From NCBI GenBank assembly GCA_046590575.1, contig JBKJUS010000095.1:1-7968 (forward strand): DNA of 7,968 nucleotides, given 5' to 3'. Positions 1-5,952 of the stretch are shown in pieces; position 1 is the first letter of the stretch; every line of letters starts with the position of its first letter. A model generated the notes under the pieces. The model saw only the letters and a program-made list of their open reading frames with translations. It was not told the origin of the DNA and searched no databases. Origin of the DNA: DATLNF01 sp046590575 (lineage in GTDB: Bacteria > Actinomycetota > Actinomycetes > BP-191). Both the position numbers and the translations under genes were made by a program.

Positions 1-1220
1 CGCTCGAAAAACAGCCGCCAGGCGGCGAACAGATCCTGCCGGTCGCGCGTCTCGTGCTCGCCCAGGCCGAGGAGTTGCGCGATCCGCGGCTCAACGAACC
101 GTCGCTCCTCCGGGTCCTTGATGTGCTCCTCGAGCGCCGCGCGCAGCTTGTCGAATGCCGCGACGGCCTCGTCGTCCTCGGAGATCCGGCACCGCATCCG
201 CACCATGTCGGCCAGCGCCCAGTAGGTGACGCCTTCGCCGTAGGCGAGGCAGCGGCCGCGGTGCCAGTAGGTCAGCTGTGGGAGGCCGTCGAAGTACTTG
301 TAGAACTCCCAGGAGAGCCGCGACTTGCCGATCCCGGCGATCCCGGTCACCGAGACGAGATGCGCTTTTCGCTCCTCGGCAGACGCGTGGAAGAGGTCCT
401 TGGTCTGACGAAGCTCCCGCTCGCGGCCGACGAATGGGGCTTCGAGCCCCGAAGACTTGAGCGCTCCGCGGGCGCCCGAGACGACGCGCAGCGCCTTCCA
501 CAACGGCACGAGCCCTTCCTTGCCCTTCAGCTCGTACGAGCCGGCATCCTCATACACGACCGTTTGCTCGGTCGTGCGCCGCGTCGCCTCGCCGACGAAG
601 ACCGTGCCCGGGTCTGCGGCCGACTGCACGCGCGAGGCGGTGTTGACGAGATCGCCGGCGACCATTCCCTGCCCCTCGGCTGCGATCGTCACCGCAGCCT
701 CGCCGGTGAGAACGCCCGCCCGGGCCCGGAGCTCGGGCGCACCGACTTCGTCGCCGAGCGCCGAGACGGCAGCGACGAGATCGAGCGCGGCACGCACGGC
801 GCGCTCGGCGTCGTCTTCGGTTGCGGTCGGGGTGCCCCAGACGGCCATCACCGCGTCCCCGATGAACTTCTCGACGGTGCCGCCGTAGAGGCCGATCAGC
901 CGGCTGCAGGTGTCGAAGTAGCGGGAGAGGAGCTCGCGCACTTCCTCCGAGTCGCGCGACTCCGAGAGGGTCGTGAAGCCGACGAGGTCGGCGAACAAAA
1001 CAGAGACCAGGCGGCGTTCCGCGACCGGAGCCTCACGCGCGGGTGCCGCCGAGCCAGGTGCAGCCTGGGCGGAAGCCGGAGCACCGCACTCGCCGCAGAA
1101 CTTCTCGTTGCCCACCAGAGCGGCGCCGCACGGCCCGCACGAGAGCGCGAGCGGCGTCCCACACTCGATGCAGAACTTCTTCCCTTGCGGGTTCTCGGCG
1201 GCGCAACTCGGGCAGATCAT
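1..1220 (-). CDS. Adenylate/guanylate cyclase with zinc ribbons and AAA ATPase domain (partial, C-terminus off the left edge)
   Basis: About 406 residues are visible. Residues 1-45 form two zinc ribbons (C3/C6/C17/C20 and C28/C31/C42/C45). A proline/alanine linker leads to a class III cyclase domain (about 70-245). It has metal-binding Asp78 (FADLVGFT) and Asp122 (EKFIGDAVMAVWG), adenine-selecting-type Lys118, and transition-state Asn193 and Arg197 (LVNTASR). The position that is Asp in typical adenylyl cyclases is Met186, so substrate choice is uncertain. A phosphate-binding Walker A loop (GIAGIGKS, 293-300) opens an AAA_16-type ATPase domain that runs out of the window. Proteins of this build usually continue into a long TPR-like C-terminus, which cannot be checked here. 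The ATG is secure because an in-frame TAA lies five codons upstream. No strong Shine-Dalgarno is seen; an AGGGG 15 bases upstream is too far away. The likely role is cyclic nucleotide signalling coupled to an NTP-dependent sensor; the signal is unknown. Confidence 0.93.
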   Translation of the reverse strand, partial: MICPSCAAENPQGKKFCIECGTPLALSCGPCGAALVGNEKFCGECGAPASAQAAPGSAAPAREAPVAERRLVSVLFADLVGFTTLSESRDSEEVRELLSRYFDTCSRLIGLYGGTVEKFIGDAVMAVWGTPTATEDDAERAVRAALDLVAAVSALGDEVGAPELRARAGVLTGEAAVTIAAEGQGMVAGDLVNTASRVQSAADPGTVFVGEATRRTTEQTVVYEDAGSYELKGKEGLVPLWKALRVVSGARGALKSSGLEAPFVGRERELRQTKDLFHASAEERKAHLVSVTGIAGIGKSRLSWEFYKYFDGLPQLTYWHRGRCLAYGEGVTYWALADMVRMRCRISEDDEAVAAFDKLRAALEEHIKDPEERRFVEPRIAQLLGLGEHETRDRQDLFAAWRLFFE

Positions 1221-1450
1221 ATGGCCGTGAGCTTACCCCTCCAGCATCGCCCGTCCCAGTCCGCTTCGTGACTGTGAGTTGGAAGAAGTTGGGGAACGGC
1301 TCGGGCCGTACGATCAAGCCTCGAATTTTCGCTCTCGAAGAGGCGGCCGCGAGGCGGGATGTCGTCAGCTCCTATGAAGCCGATGCCTCGCCGAGGGCCG
1401 CTGTCGCTTCGGTGGCGTCGGCGCAGCCAGGCTCGTCACTGTCCTCCAGG
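1221..1450. other. Intergenic gap upstream of the cyclase gene
   Basis: This 230-bp gap separates the end of the deoxyribosyltransferase-like gene from the start of the cyclase gene, both on the minus strand. It must hold the cyclase promoter if that gene has its own. The only candidate I see is a weak minus-strand TAAGCT (1230-1235) 9 bases before the ATG, without a recognisable -35. Open frames across the gap are antisense or read-through extensions with no domain signature. No convincing terminator hairpin was found. Confidence 0.5.
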
Positions 1451-1858
1451 TCACCGCTGCCGGCGAGGCGAGTCCCTGGCAGCGAGTGCCTGGGCCGCCT
1501 GTTCGAGTTCCGCGTGAATGGCGTCAGCGACGTAGACCGTCCAGGGGTGGGGTGGCGTGCCGCCGGTGTAGACGACGACGTGCTTGCCTGCTGTGTGTGC
1601 GTACCAGGCTTCCATCGCGGTTCCCTCGTCGGGGGAGGTGAAGGAGGCGAGTAGCGCGTGGCAGGAGTCGATCTCGGCTAGGTCGCCTTCGACGATCTCC
1701 TGCTCCTTCCCTTGTGTTCGGCCTCGGTAGTCGCGGCGCATCGGGTCGACCGGCTCCCAACCGATCGAGCGTACGAGCGCGTCTGCCCGTCGCCGATATT
1801 CGTCGGCGTGGGGTGGGCCGGCAAGGTATACCCGCTTCTTCTTTCCGGTAGGGCTCAT
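1451..1858 (-). CDS. Nucleoside 2-deoxyribosyltransferase-family protein
   Basis: A protein of 135 residues with the features of the NDT family (Rossmann-like enzymes cleaving or transferring the N-glycosidic bond of nucleosides or nucleotides). The N-terminal strand and loop is VYLAGPP (10-16). The middle is VEGDLAEIDSCHALLASF (56-73), with acidic residues D59 and D64. Next is SPDEGTAMEAWYAH (75-88), where Glu83 lies where the family nucleophile is expected (the MELGYA position of lactobacillal NDT). VVVYTGG and PWTVYVADAI follow. The substrate cannot be read from the sequence; family members include 2'-deoxynucleoside transferases and nucleotide hydrolases such as MilB and DNPH1. I chose the ATG at 1858 over a TTG at 1900, because the longer form would overlap queF and its extra residues are unlike the family. 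The gene is divergent from queF with 19 bp between start codons. It has no Shine-Dalgarno, and a -10-like TAGTGT sits 7 bases upstream, so a leaderless mRNA is likely. Confidence 0.85.
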   Translation of the reverse strand: MSPTGKKKRVYLAGPPHADEYRRRADALVRSIGWEPVDPMRRDYRGRTQGKEQEIVEGDLAEIDSCHALLASFTSPDEGTAMEAWYAHTAGKHVVVYTGGTPPHPWTVYVADAIHAELEQAAQALAARDSPRRQR

Positions 1859-1870
1859 CGGTCGTACACT
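1842..1870 (+). promoter_or_regulatory. Promoter of queF (leaderless)
   Basis: A TACACT -10 box (1865-1870) lies 7 bases before the GTG start. A weak -35 match, TTTCCG (1842-1847), stands 17 bp further upstream, inside the N-terminal codons of the divergent gene. There is no Shine-Dalgarno before the GTG, so transcription probably starts at or within a base or two of the start codon. The -10 is shared head-to-head with the opposite gene. Confidence 0.5.
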
Positions 1871-1871
1871 A
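1866..1871 (-). promoter_or_regulatory. -10 box of the deoxyribosyltransferase-like gene
   Basis: The minus strand reads TAGTGT (TAnnnT pattern) ending 7 bases before the ATG at 1858. It overlaps by five bases the opposing -10 box of queF. No convincing -35 hexamer was found at 16-18 bp. Confidence 0.4.
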
Positions 1872-1877
1872 CGTCCC

Positions 1878-2261
1878 GTGGAACCGGATGCTCGCACCAA
1901 GGAGTTCGTCGCGCTCAGCCACGCCGGTTCCGACCACTACGCGGGCCTGGAAACGTTCGCCAACCCCGGTGTGACCCATGTCGAAATGAGGAGCGACGAA
2001 CTCGCCGCGATCTGCCCGGTCACGGGTCAACCCGACCTCTACATGGCGGCGATCGAGTACTGGCCGCAGCTTTTGTGTCTTGAGTCGAAGTCGCTCAAGC
2101 TCTACCTCGCTCGCTACCGCAACGAAGGCCACTTCTGCGAGGCACTTGCAATCGGGGTCCGGGACGATGTCGCCGAAACACTCGAGCTCTCCTCCGATAA
2201 GGTTCGGGTGACGCTCACGCAAAAGGCGCGCGGCGGGATCAGTATCACGGCCACGACGTAG
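1878..2261 (+). CDS. queF: NADPH-dependent 7-cyano-7-deazaguanine reductase QueF (type I)
   Basis: QueF reduces the nitrile of preQ0 to the amine preQ1, a step in queuosine tRNA modification in the cytoplasm. The 127-residue length fits the short, unimodular (YkvM-like) class. Cys46 in CPVTGQPD is the expected thioimide-forming nucleophile, and Asp53, seven residues on, matches the catalytic Asp. The diagnostic NADPH-binding QueF motif is intact (ESKSLKLY, 69-76), which argues for a true reductase and against an archaeal QueF-like amidinotransferase. Glu88 fits the substrate-binding Glu. The residue before it is Cys87, where I recall His in B. subtilis QueF. The start is GTG at 1878, with a -10 box 7 bases upstream and no ribosome-binding site. 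No queC, queD, queE or tgt lies nearby and no preQ1 riboswitch is possible in a leader this short, so the rest of the pathway would have to be elsewhere. Confidence 0.95.
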   Translation: MEPDARTKEFVALSHAGSDHYAGLETFANPGVTHVEMRSDELAAICPVTGQPDLYMAAIEYWPQLLCLESKSLKLYLARYRNEGHFCEALAIGVRDDVAETLELSSDKVRVTLTQKARGGISITATT

Positions 2262-2297
2262 CCTCTCGCCCAGCGATCGACTGTCTAGTTGGCGTCG

Positions 2298-3122
2298 TTA
2301 CCTGCCGGCCGCGACGGGAAGCGTCCGTGTGAAGGTCGCGTTGAGCGAGCCCGAGAGGAAGGGCTCGGAATCGATCTCCACGCGCCCATATCCGGCGGCA
2401 CGCACCGCGGCGATGACGGCGGCACTGCCCTCGCTCGTAAGGGCGCGAGCCAACTCCTCGCTGGCGAGCTGCACCTTCCCGAGCTCACCGTAGTGGCGGA
2501 CGCGTAGCACGCGGTACCCGAGCGCTTTGAGCGCACGCTCGGCGCGGTCGATCTTGGCGAGCGCCGCCGGGTCGACGGGCGTGCCGTAGGGGAGGCGTGA
2601 GGCGAGGCAGGGCGAGGCGGGCTTTTCGGCGCTGGGGACGCCAAGACGACGGGCGAGTTCTCGCACCTCGGCTTTGGTCACGCCCGATTCGAGCAAAGGG
2701 TGGAGGACGCCGTGCTCCTCGGCCGCGCGAAGACCGGGGCGCCAGTCTCCGAGATCGTCGGCGTTCGCGCCGGACAGCAGGGCGGCGTAGCCGCGCCGCT
2801 TGGCGAGGTCGGCAAGCCGGTCGTAGAGCTCAGTCTTGCAGTGGTAACAGCGGTCGCGGTCGTTGCGCACATAGCCCTCGCGGCGTAGTTCGTCGGTTGC
2901 GATCGTCTGGTGTGCGATGCCGATCGCGCGGGCGACTTCGCGGGCGCCGTCGAGCTCGCCGTCGGCGAGCGCGGGCGAGACCGCAGTGACGGCGAGCGCC
3001 CGCTGGCCCAGAGCGCGATACGCGAGTGCGGCGACAAGCGACGAGTCGACACCGCCCGAGAAGGCGACGACCGCACTGCCGAGCGAAGCGATCCGCGCCT
3101 CGATTTGATCGGAAGTGGTCAT
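2298..3122 (-). CDS. larE: LarE, ATP-dependent sacrificial sulfur transferase of nickel-pincer cofactor synthesis
   Basis: LarE activates the carboxylates of pyridinium-3,5-biscarboxylic acid mononucleotide with ATP and turns them into thiocarboxylates. The 274-residue protein has the PP-loop SGGVDS (22-27) near the N-terminus, RCYHCK with Cys92/Cys95, GANADD (118-123), and SPCLASRLPYGTPV (170-183), which carries Cys172. Cys172 lines up with the sacrificial Cys176 of Lactiplantibacillus LarE. The downstream stretch VRHYGELGKVQL has no Cys, so the extra cysteines that bind a [4Fe-4S] cluster in the Thermotoga-type enzyme seem absent. This suggests the single-use, cysteine-sacrificing form. The ATG at 3122 overlaps the larC stop by 4 bp (ATGA), so translation is probably coupled. 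It is the last gene of the operon; queF converges on it with a 36-bp gap and no clear terminator. Confidence 0.95.
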   Translation of the reverse strand: MTTSDQIEARIASLGSAVVAFSGGVDSSLVAALAYRALGQRALAVTAVSPALADGELDGAREVARAIGIAHQTIATDELRREGYVRNDRDRCYHCKTELYDRLADLAKRRGYAALLSGANADDLGDWRPGLRAAEEHGVLHPLLESGVTKAEVRELARRLGVPSAEKPASPCLASRLPYGTPVDPAALAKIDRAERALKALGYRVLRVRHYGELGKVQLASEELARALTSEGSAAVIAAVRAAGYGRVEIDSEPFLSGSLNATFTRTLPVAAGR

Positions 3123-4288
3123 TGCGTGTGCGCCGCGGTCAGGGCCTCGACCCAGACGGATTTTACCGAGCGACCGGTCGTTCGGGCGAGCGCCGCACAG
3201 TCGTCGTGCTCCGGTGCCACATTGACCACTCGTCTGTCGAGCCGGCCGATCTTGACGCGTACGCTCCCGCCCTCGAGCTCGACCGCGATCTCCTCCCGCT
3301 CCAGCTCGTAACGGAAGAGGCGCTGAACGCGTACCCCGAGCGCGCTCGTCTCCTCCAGCAGCGCGACCGCGACCGCCTGCTCGTCGATCGGACGGGCGAG
3401 CGCGGACAGCACCAGGCCGGGCCTGCCCTTCTTCATCTGGACGGGAACCGTCCAGACATCGAGCGCGCCCGCCGCGAAGCAGCGCTCCACAGCGTCAGGG
3501 ACAAGCTCGGGAACGAGGTCGTCGAGATTCGTCTCGAGCAGCACGACCTCCGCCGTCCGTTCACCCGCTTCGGTTTCTCCGAGGAGGACGCGCACGACAT
3601 TCGGCCGGTCGCTGAGCTCGCGGCTACCCGCGCCGTAGCCAACGCGCTGGAGCACGAGCGGCGGCAGCTGTCCCCAGGAGTCGGCCAGCACCGCGGCAAG
3701 CGCCGCCCCCGTCGGCGTGACGAGCTCGACCTCGATATCGACGCCACGCAACGGAGCATTCCGGAGCAGCTCGAGCGTCGCAGGAGCCGGCAGCGGTAGA
3801 ACACCGTGCGCGGCCTTGACAAGGCCACGCCCGACCGGCAGCGGCGAGCAGACGATCCGCTCGACGCCAAGATCCTCAAGCAGAACAACTACTCCACAGA
3901 CGTCGACGAGGGCATCGACGCCGCCCAGCTCATGGAAATGTACCTCGTCCGGCTCAACGCCATGGACGCGACCCTCCGCGACGGCCAGTCGCGCGAACAC
4001 CTCAAGCGCGCGGTCCCTCGGTAAGGGTTCGAGCCGAGATGCCTCGATGAGCGAGCGGATCGCGCGATAGTCGCGAGTCTCGCTGTCGCGAGCAACTGAC
4101 ACCGTAACATGGAGCGCACCGATGCCCTGCCGCTCCACCCGGGTCGCTTCGATCTCGACACCCCGCAGACCCAGCAAGCCGGGAACCTCGCGCAGCCGCT
4201 CGAGGCTCGCGCCCGCATCGACTAAGGCAGCGAGCAGCATGTCGCCAGCCAGGCCGCTGACGCAATCGAGATAAGCAAGACGGCTCAC
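3119..4288 (-). CDS. larC: LarC, CTP-dependent nickel insertase (single-frame LarC1-LarC2)
   Basis: LarC inserts nickel into pyridinium-3,5-bisthiocarboxylic acid mononucleotide to give the nickel-pincer nucleotide. The 389-residue length fits the full-size family. Recognisable segments are SGLAGDMLLAAL (11-22; the family has SGxxGDM), VHFHELGGVDALVDVCG (116-132) with paired His, ELVTPTGAAL (188-197), LETNLDDLVPE (251-261), and MKKGRPG (285-291) in the C-terminal CTP-binding half. In Lactiplantibacillus plantarum the two halves are joined by programmed frameshifting; here they are one uninterrupted frame. The poly-His stretch of some homologues is absent. The GTG at 4288 is the start because it begins just before the conserved AYLDCVSG strand, overlaps the larB stop in a GTGA junction, and follows a GGGGGCGG ribosome-binding-like stretch. 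The open frame continues to 4723, but that part is antisense-like and non-homologous. Confidence 0.95.
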   Translation of the reverse strand: MSRLAYLDCVSGLAGDMLLAALVDAGASLERLREVPGLLGLRGVEIEATRVERQGIGALHVTVSVARDSETRDYRAIRSLIEASRLEPLPRDRALEVFARLAVAEGRVHGVEPDEVHFHELGGVDALVDVCGVVVLLEDLGVERIVCSPLPVGRGLVKAAHGVLPLPAPATLELLRNAPLRGVDIEVELVTPTGAALAAVLADSWGQLPPLVLQRVGYGAGSRELSDRPNVVRVLLGETEAGERTAEVVLLETNLDDLVPELVPDAVERCFAAGALDVWTVPVQMKKGRPGLVLSALARPIDEQAVAVALLEETSALGVRVQRLFRYELEREEIAVELEGGSVRVKIGRLDRRVVNVAPEHDDCAALARTTGRSVKSVWVEALTAAHTQ

Positions 4289-5052
4289 CGACCGCCCCCA
4301 GCCGACCGAGCGATCTGCGCCGCGATCGTCCCCGCTCCAAAGCCATCGTCGATTCCGACCACAGCGAGCCCAGCCGCACACGAGCAGAGCATCGCGTACA
4401 ACGCTGTCTCCCCGCCCCTCACAGCCCCATAGCCGACGCTCGTCGGCAGCCCGATAACCGGCGCGGACACGAGGCCACCGACGACACTCGCGAGCGCCGC
4501 GTCCATCCCGGCGCAGGCAACCACGCAATCGGCGCGCTCCAGGTCGGGCAGCGCCGCAGCGAGGCGATGGAGGCCAGCGACACCCGAGTCCTCGTGGACG
4601 ACCACCTCCGTCCCAAGCAGCTCTGCGCGGATCCGCGCCTCGTGCAGAACCGGGCCGTCCGACGTCCCAGCCGAGACCATGACGACGAGGCCGCGTACTT
4701 CCGGCAGGCTGCGCGCAATCCACACCGCGCGTGCTCGCTCATCCTCCTCGGCATCCGACGCCAGATCACGCACAGATGCCCGCACATCGTCGTTGGCACG
4801 CGTGACAAGCACACTCCCAGCACCCGCCTCGAGCAACGCCGCGACGATCGCCCGAACCTGCTCGGGCGTCTTCCCCTCGGCAAGCACCGCCTCGGGCGCG
4901 CCCTGACGCAACTCGCGGTGCGTGTCGACCCGCGCAAAACCAAGATCACGATACGGCAACGCGACAAGACGCTCCAGCGCGTCACCGGGCAGCACGTCCC
5001 CGCGACCAACCGCCTCCAGCAGCGCCTCAAGCTCCTTCCGAAAGCCACCCAT
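4285..5052 (-). CDS. larB: LarB, pyridinium-3,5-biscarboxylic acid mononucleotide synthase
   Basis: LarB carboxylates C5 of the pyridinium ring of nicotinic acid adenine dinucleotide and hydrolyses the anhydride to release AMP, the first step of nickel-pincer cofactor synthesis. The 255-residue protein has a variable helical N-terminal part (about 1-115) and a PurE/AIR-carboxylase-like core. The core contains VVMVSAGTSDGPVLHEA (123-139), VVGGLVSAPVIGLPTSVGYG (190-209), ALYAMLCSCAAG (217-228) and IDDGFGA (234-240). Cys225 in the SCA motif corresponds to the cysteine that forms a covalent adduct with the substrate in the characterised enzyme. The ATG at 5052 is the first gene of the larBCE operon. 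A strong -10 box ends 8 bases upstream and no proper Shine-Dalgarno spacing exists, so the operon mRNA is probably leaderless. Confidence 0.95.
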   Translation of the reverse strand: MGGFRKELEALLEAVGRGDVLPGDALERLVALPYRDLGFARVDTHRELRQGAPEAVLAEGKTPEQVRAIVAALLEAGAGSVLVTRANDDVRASVRDLASDAEEDERARAVWIARSLPEVRGLVVMVSAGTSDGPVLHEARIRAELLGTEVVVHEDSGVAGLHRLAAALPDLERADCVVACAGMDAALASVVGGLVSAPVIGLPTSVGYGAVRGGETALYAMLCSCAAGLAVVGIDDGFGAGTIAAQIARSAGGGR

Positions 5053-5060
5053 CCTCAGCG

Positions 5061-5088
5061 ATTATCGTCGATCTCGCTGTTTTGTCGC
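5061..5088 (-). promoter_or_regulatory. Promoter of the larBCE operon
   Basis: On the minus strand GATAAT (5061-5066, five of six consensus bases) ends 8 bases before the larB ATG. GCGACA (5083-5088, four of six matches to TTGACA) lies 16 bp upstream of it. This geometry places the transcription start at or next to the start codon. It is the best-looking promoter in the window. Confidence 0.6.
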
Positions 5089-5101
5089 CCCGGGCGGCGA
5101 C
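5084..5101. promoter_or_regulatory. Palindrome overlapping the lar -35 box, possible operator
   Basis: GTCGCC (5084-5089) and GGCGAC (5096-5101) form a perfect 6-bp inverted repeat with a 6-base spacer. It overlaps the -35 element of the larB promoter. A regulator bound there could block RNA polymerase. No LarR-, NikR- or NikR-like gene is in the window to match it. In DNA this GC-rich such a repeat could also arise by chance. Confidence 0.3.
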
Positions 5102-5910
5102 GAGGCCGGTGACCACAATGCGCACCGCTGCTCTGCCCCGACAAACCGACCCACACGCACGCCGTTGACGAAGAGGCAGGACGGCTACGCTCACGCGTGG
5201 TATGCGGAGCGATCAAGAAAGCTGTCCGTCAACGGCACTGTTCGCTACCAGCGGAAGACCTGCAACTCGAAAACGCTGAATAATCTCGCCGGAGACTGGT
5301 GGCTTCGGTGCGCCGGAGCACGCGAGTGGCCAAACCCTGGAACTCGCCGAGGCGCATCCGCCACCGGTAGCGCTCCCGATGACGGGCCAGACGCCATCGA
5401 CGGACGCGCTCAACCGCCAACAGGAACGACCTCCACGATAAGGCTGAACGGGACGTTGCCCGCGTCGCCTCGCCGACGGGGCAGTGCTTCTCCCTCTTCC
5501 GGACGAGTCCACGCACGTACAACTCCTCGCCATCGCAACGAATACGTAAGGCGAGCGTGCTCCTTGCAAGGTGGCGATCTCCTCGGGCCATCGTCTCACT
5601 CGAGTTCTCTCGTCCCAATCGTCTCGACCTTTTCCGAGTACAACACCGCGAGTATACGCCAGCGCCGTGAGGGTCGAGGTGAAACAGTTCGCTTGCATCC
5701 TGCAGAGGGGGTACTCAGACCGCGGATGTCACCCCGTCTGGCAAATCTGAAAAGTCGAAGGACGACCTGGACGTGCGCGGCACTCGACGGCCGCACCTTT
5801 GAATCGACCGGGCCGAGGACGGCGAGCGGCTCCTCCGGCTTGAGCGGTCGGGGCGGACGAGGGAGCTCGGGTACTTCGCGGCCCCGGCTTCGCCACCCCT
5901 CCGATCGGTG
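5102..5910. other. Long stretch without a convincing gene
   Basis: About 800 bp between the lar promoter region and the DUF1684 promoter. Open frames occur on both strands, but their products are rich in Arg, Ser and Pro, lack domain motifs, and mostly overlap each other or neighbouring genes antisense. One minus-strand patch (about 5400-5560) resembles a decayed cyclase gene and is listed separately. A minus-strand TATACT (5651-5656) looks like an isolated -10 box with no gene following it. No tRNA, hairpin terminator or repeat array was recognised. Confidence 0.6.
5400..5560 (-). pseudogene. Possible relic of a nucleotide cyclase gene
   Basis: The minus strand carries CGTCGGCGAGGCGACGCG (plus-strand 5461-5478), an exact 18-base copy of codons in the cyclase gene at the left edge (580-597). 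In both places it reads VGEATR in frame. Here the frame continues as ATSRSA, a sequence typical of the end of class III cyclase domains. Upstream, in another frame, CVDSSGRGRSTAP resembles RVQSAADPGTVF of the intact gene, as if a small indel lay between them. The product has no cyclase metal-binding motifs. It may be an old fragment of a second cyclase gene, but a chance match in GC-rich DNA is not excluded. Confidence 0.25.
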
Positions 5911-5946
5911 CTGACGGTTCCTGCCCGCGCGCGTATCGGCTAGCTT
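5911..5946 (+). promoter_or_regulatory. Promoter of the DUF1684 gene
   Basis: CTGACG (5911-5916, four of six -35 matches) is followed after 17 bp by TATCGG (5934-5939). An alternative -10, TAGCTT (5941-5946), ends 6 bases before the ATG. Neither is perfect. No Shine-Dalgarno lies between them and the start, so a leaderless or very short leader is likely. Confidence 0.4.
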
Positions 5947-5952
5947 CCAACG

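Noticed and set aside
54..1271. 405-residue plus-strand open frame
   Set aside because: It is antisense to the cyclase gene, which has clear zinc-ribbon, cyclase and Walker A motifs. The plus-strand product has no domain signature.
1457..1482. CTGCC/GGCAG inverted repeat at the end of the deoxyribosyltransferase-like gene
   Set aside because: Only five paired bases with a 16-base loop inside the coding sequence and no T-run; not a credible terminator.
1859..1900. Longer start (TTG at 1900) for the deoxyribosyltransferase-like gene
   Set aside because: It would overlap queF, and its extra 14 residues are not family-like. The ATG at 1858 directly precedes the conserved first strand.
2262..2297. 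Possible bidirectional terminator between queF and larE
   Set aside because: The gap is only 36 bp, with a short CGATCG palindrome and no stem long enough or T-run to support the call.
3026..3799. 257-residue plus-strand open frame
   Set aside because: It is antisense to larC and the 5' end of larE, both strongly supported.
4020..4040. GGTTCGAG resembling a tRNA T-arm
   Set aside because: It lies within larC coding sequence, and no acceptor, D-arm or anticodon stem can be built around it.
4289..4723. N-terminal extension of larC to 4723
   Set aside because: It would overlap most of the 3' half of larB, and its Arg/Gly-rich product is unlike LarC. The GTG at 4288 forms a GTGA junction with the larB stop.
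5213..5698. 161-residue minus-strand open frame with a TATACT box near its 5' part
   Set aside because: The composition is unlike a real protein, and the box lies inside the frame, not before the start. Part of it overlaps the suspected cyclase relic in a different frame.
4922..5914. 330-residue plus-strand open frame
   Set aside because: Its start lies antisense within larB, and the rest is low-complexity Arg/Ser/Pro sequence with no motif.
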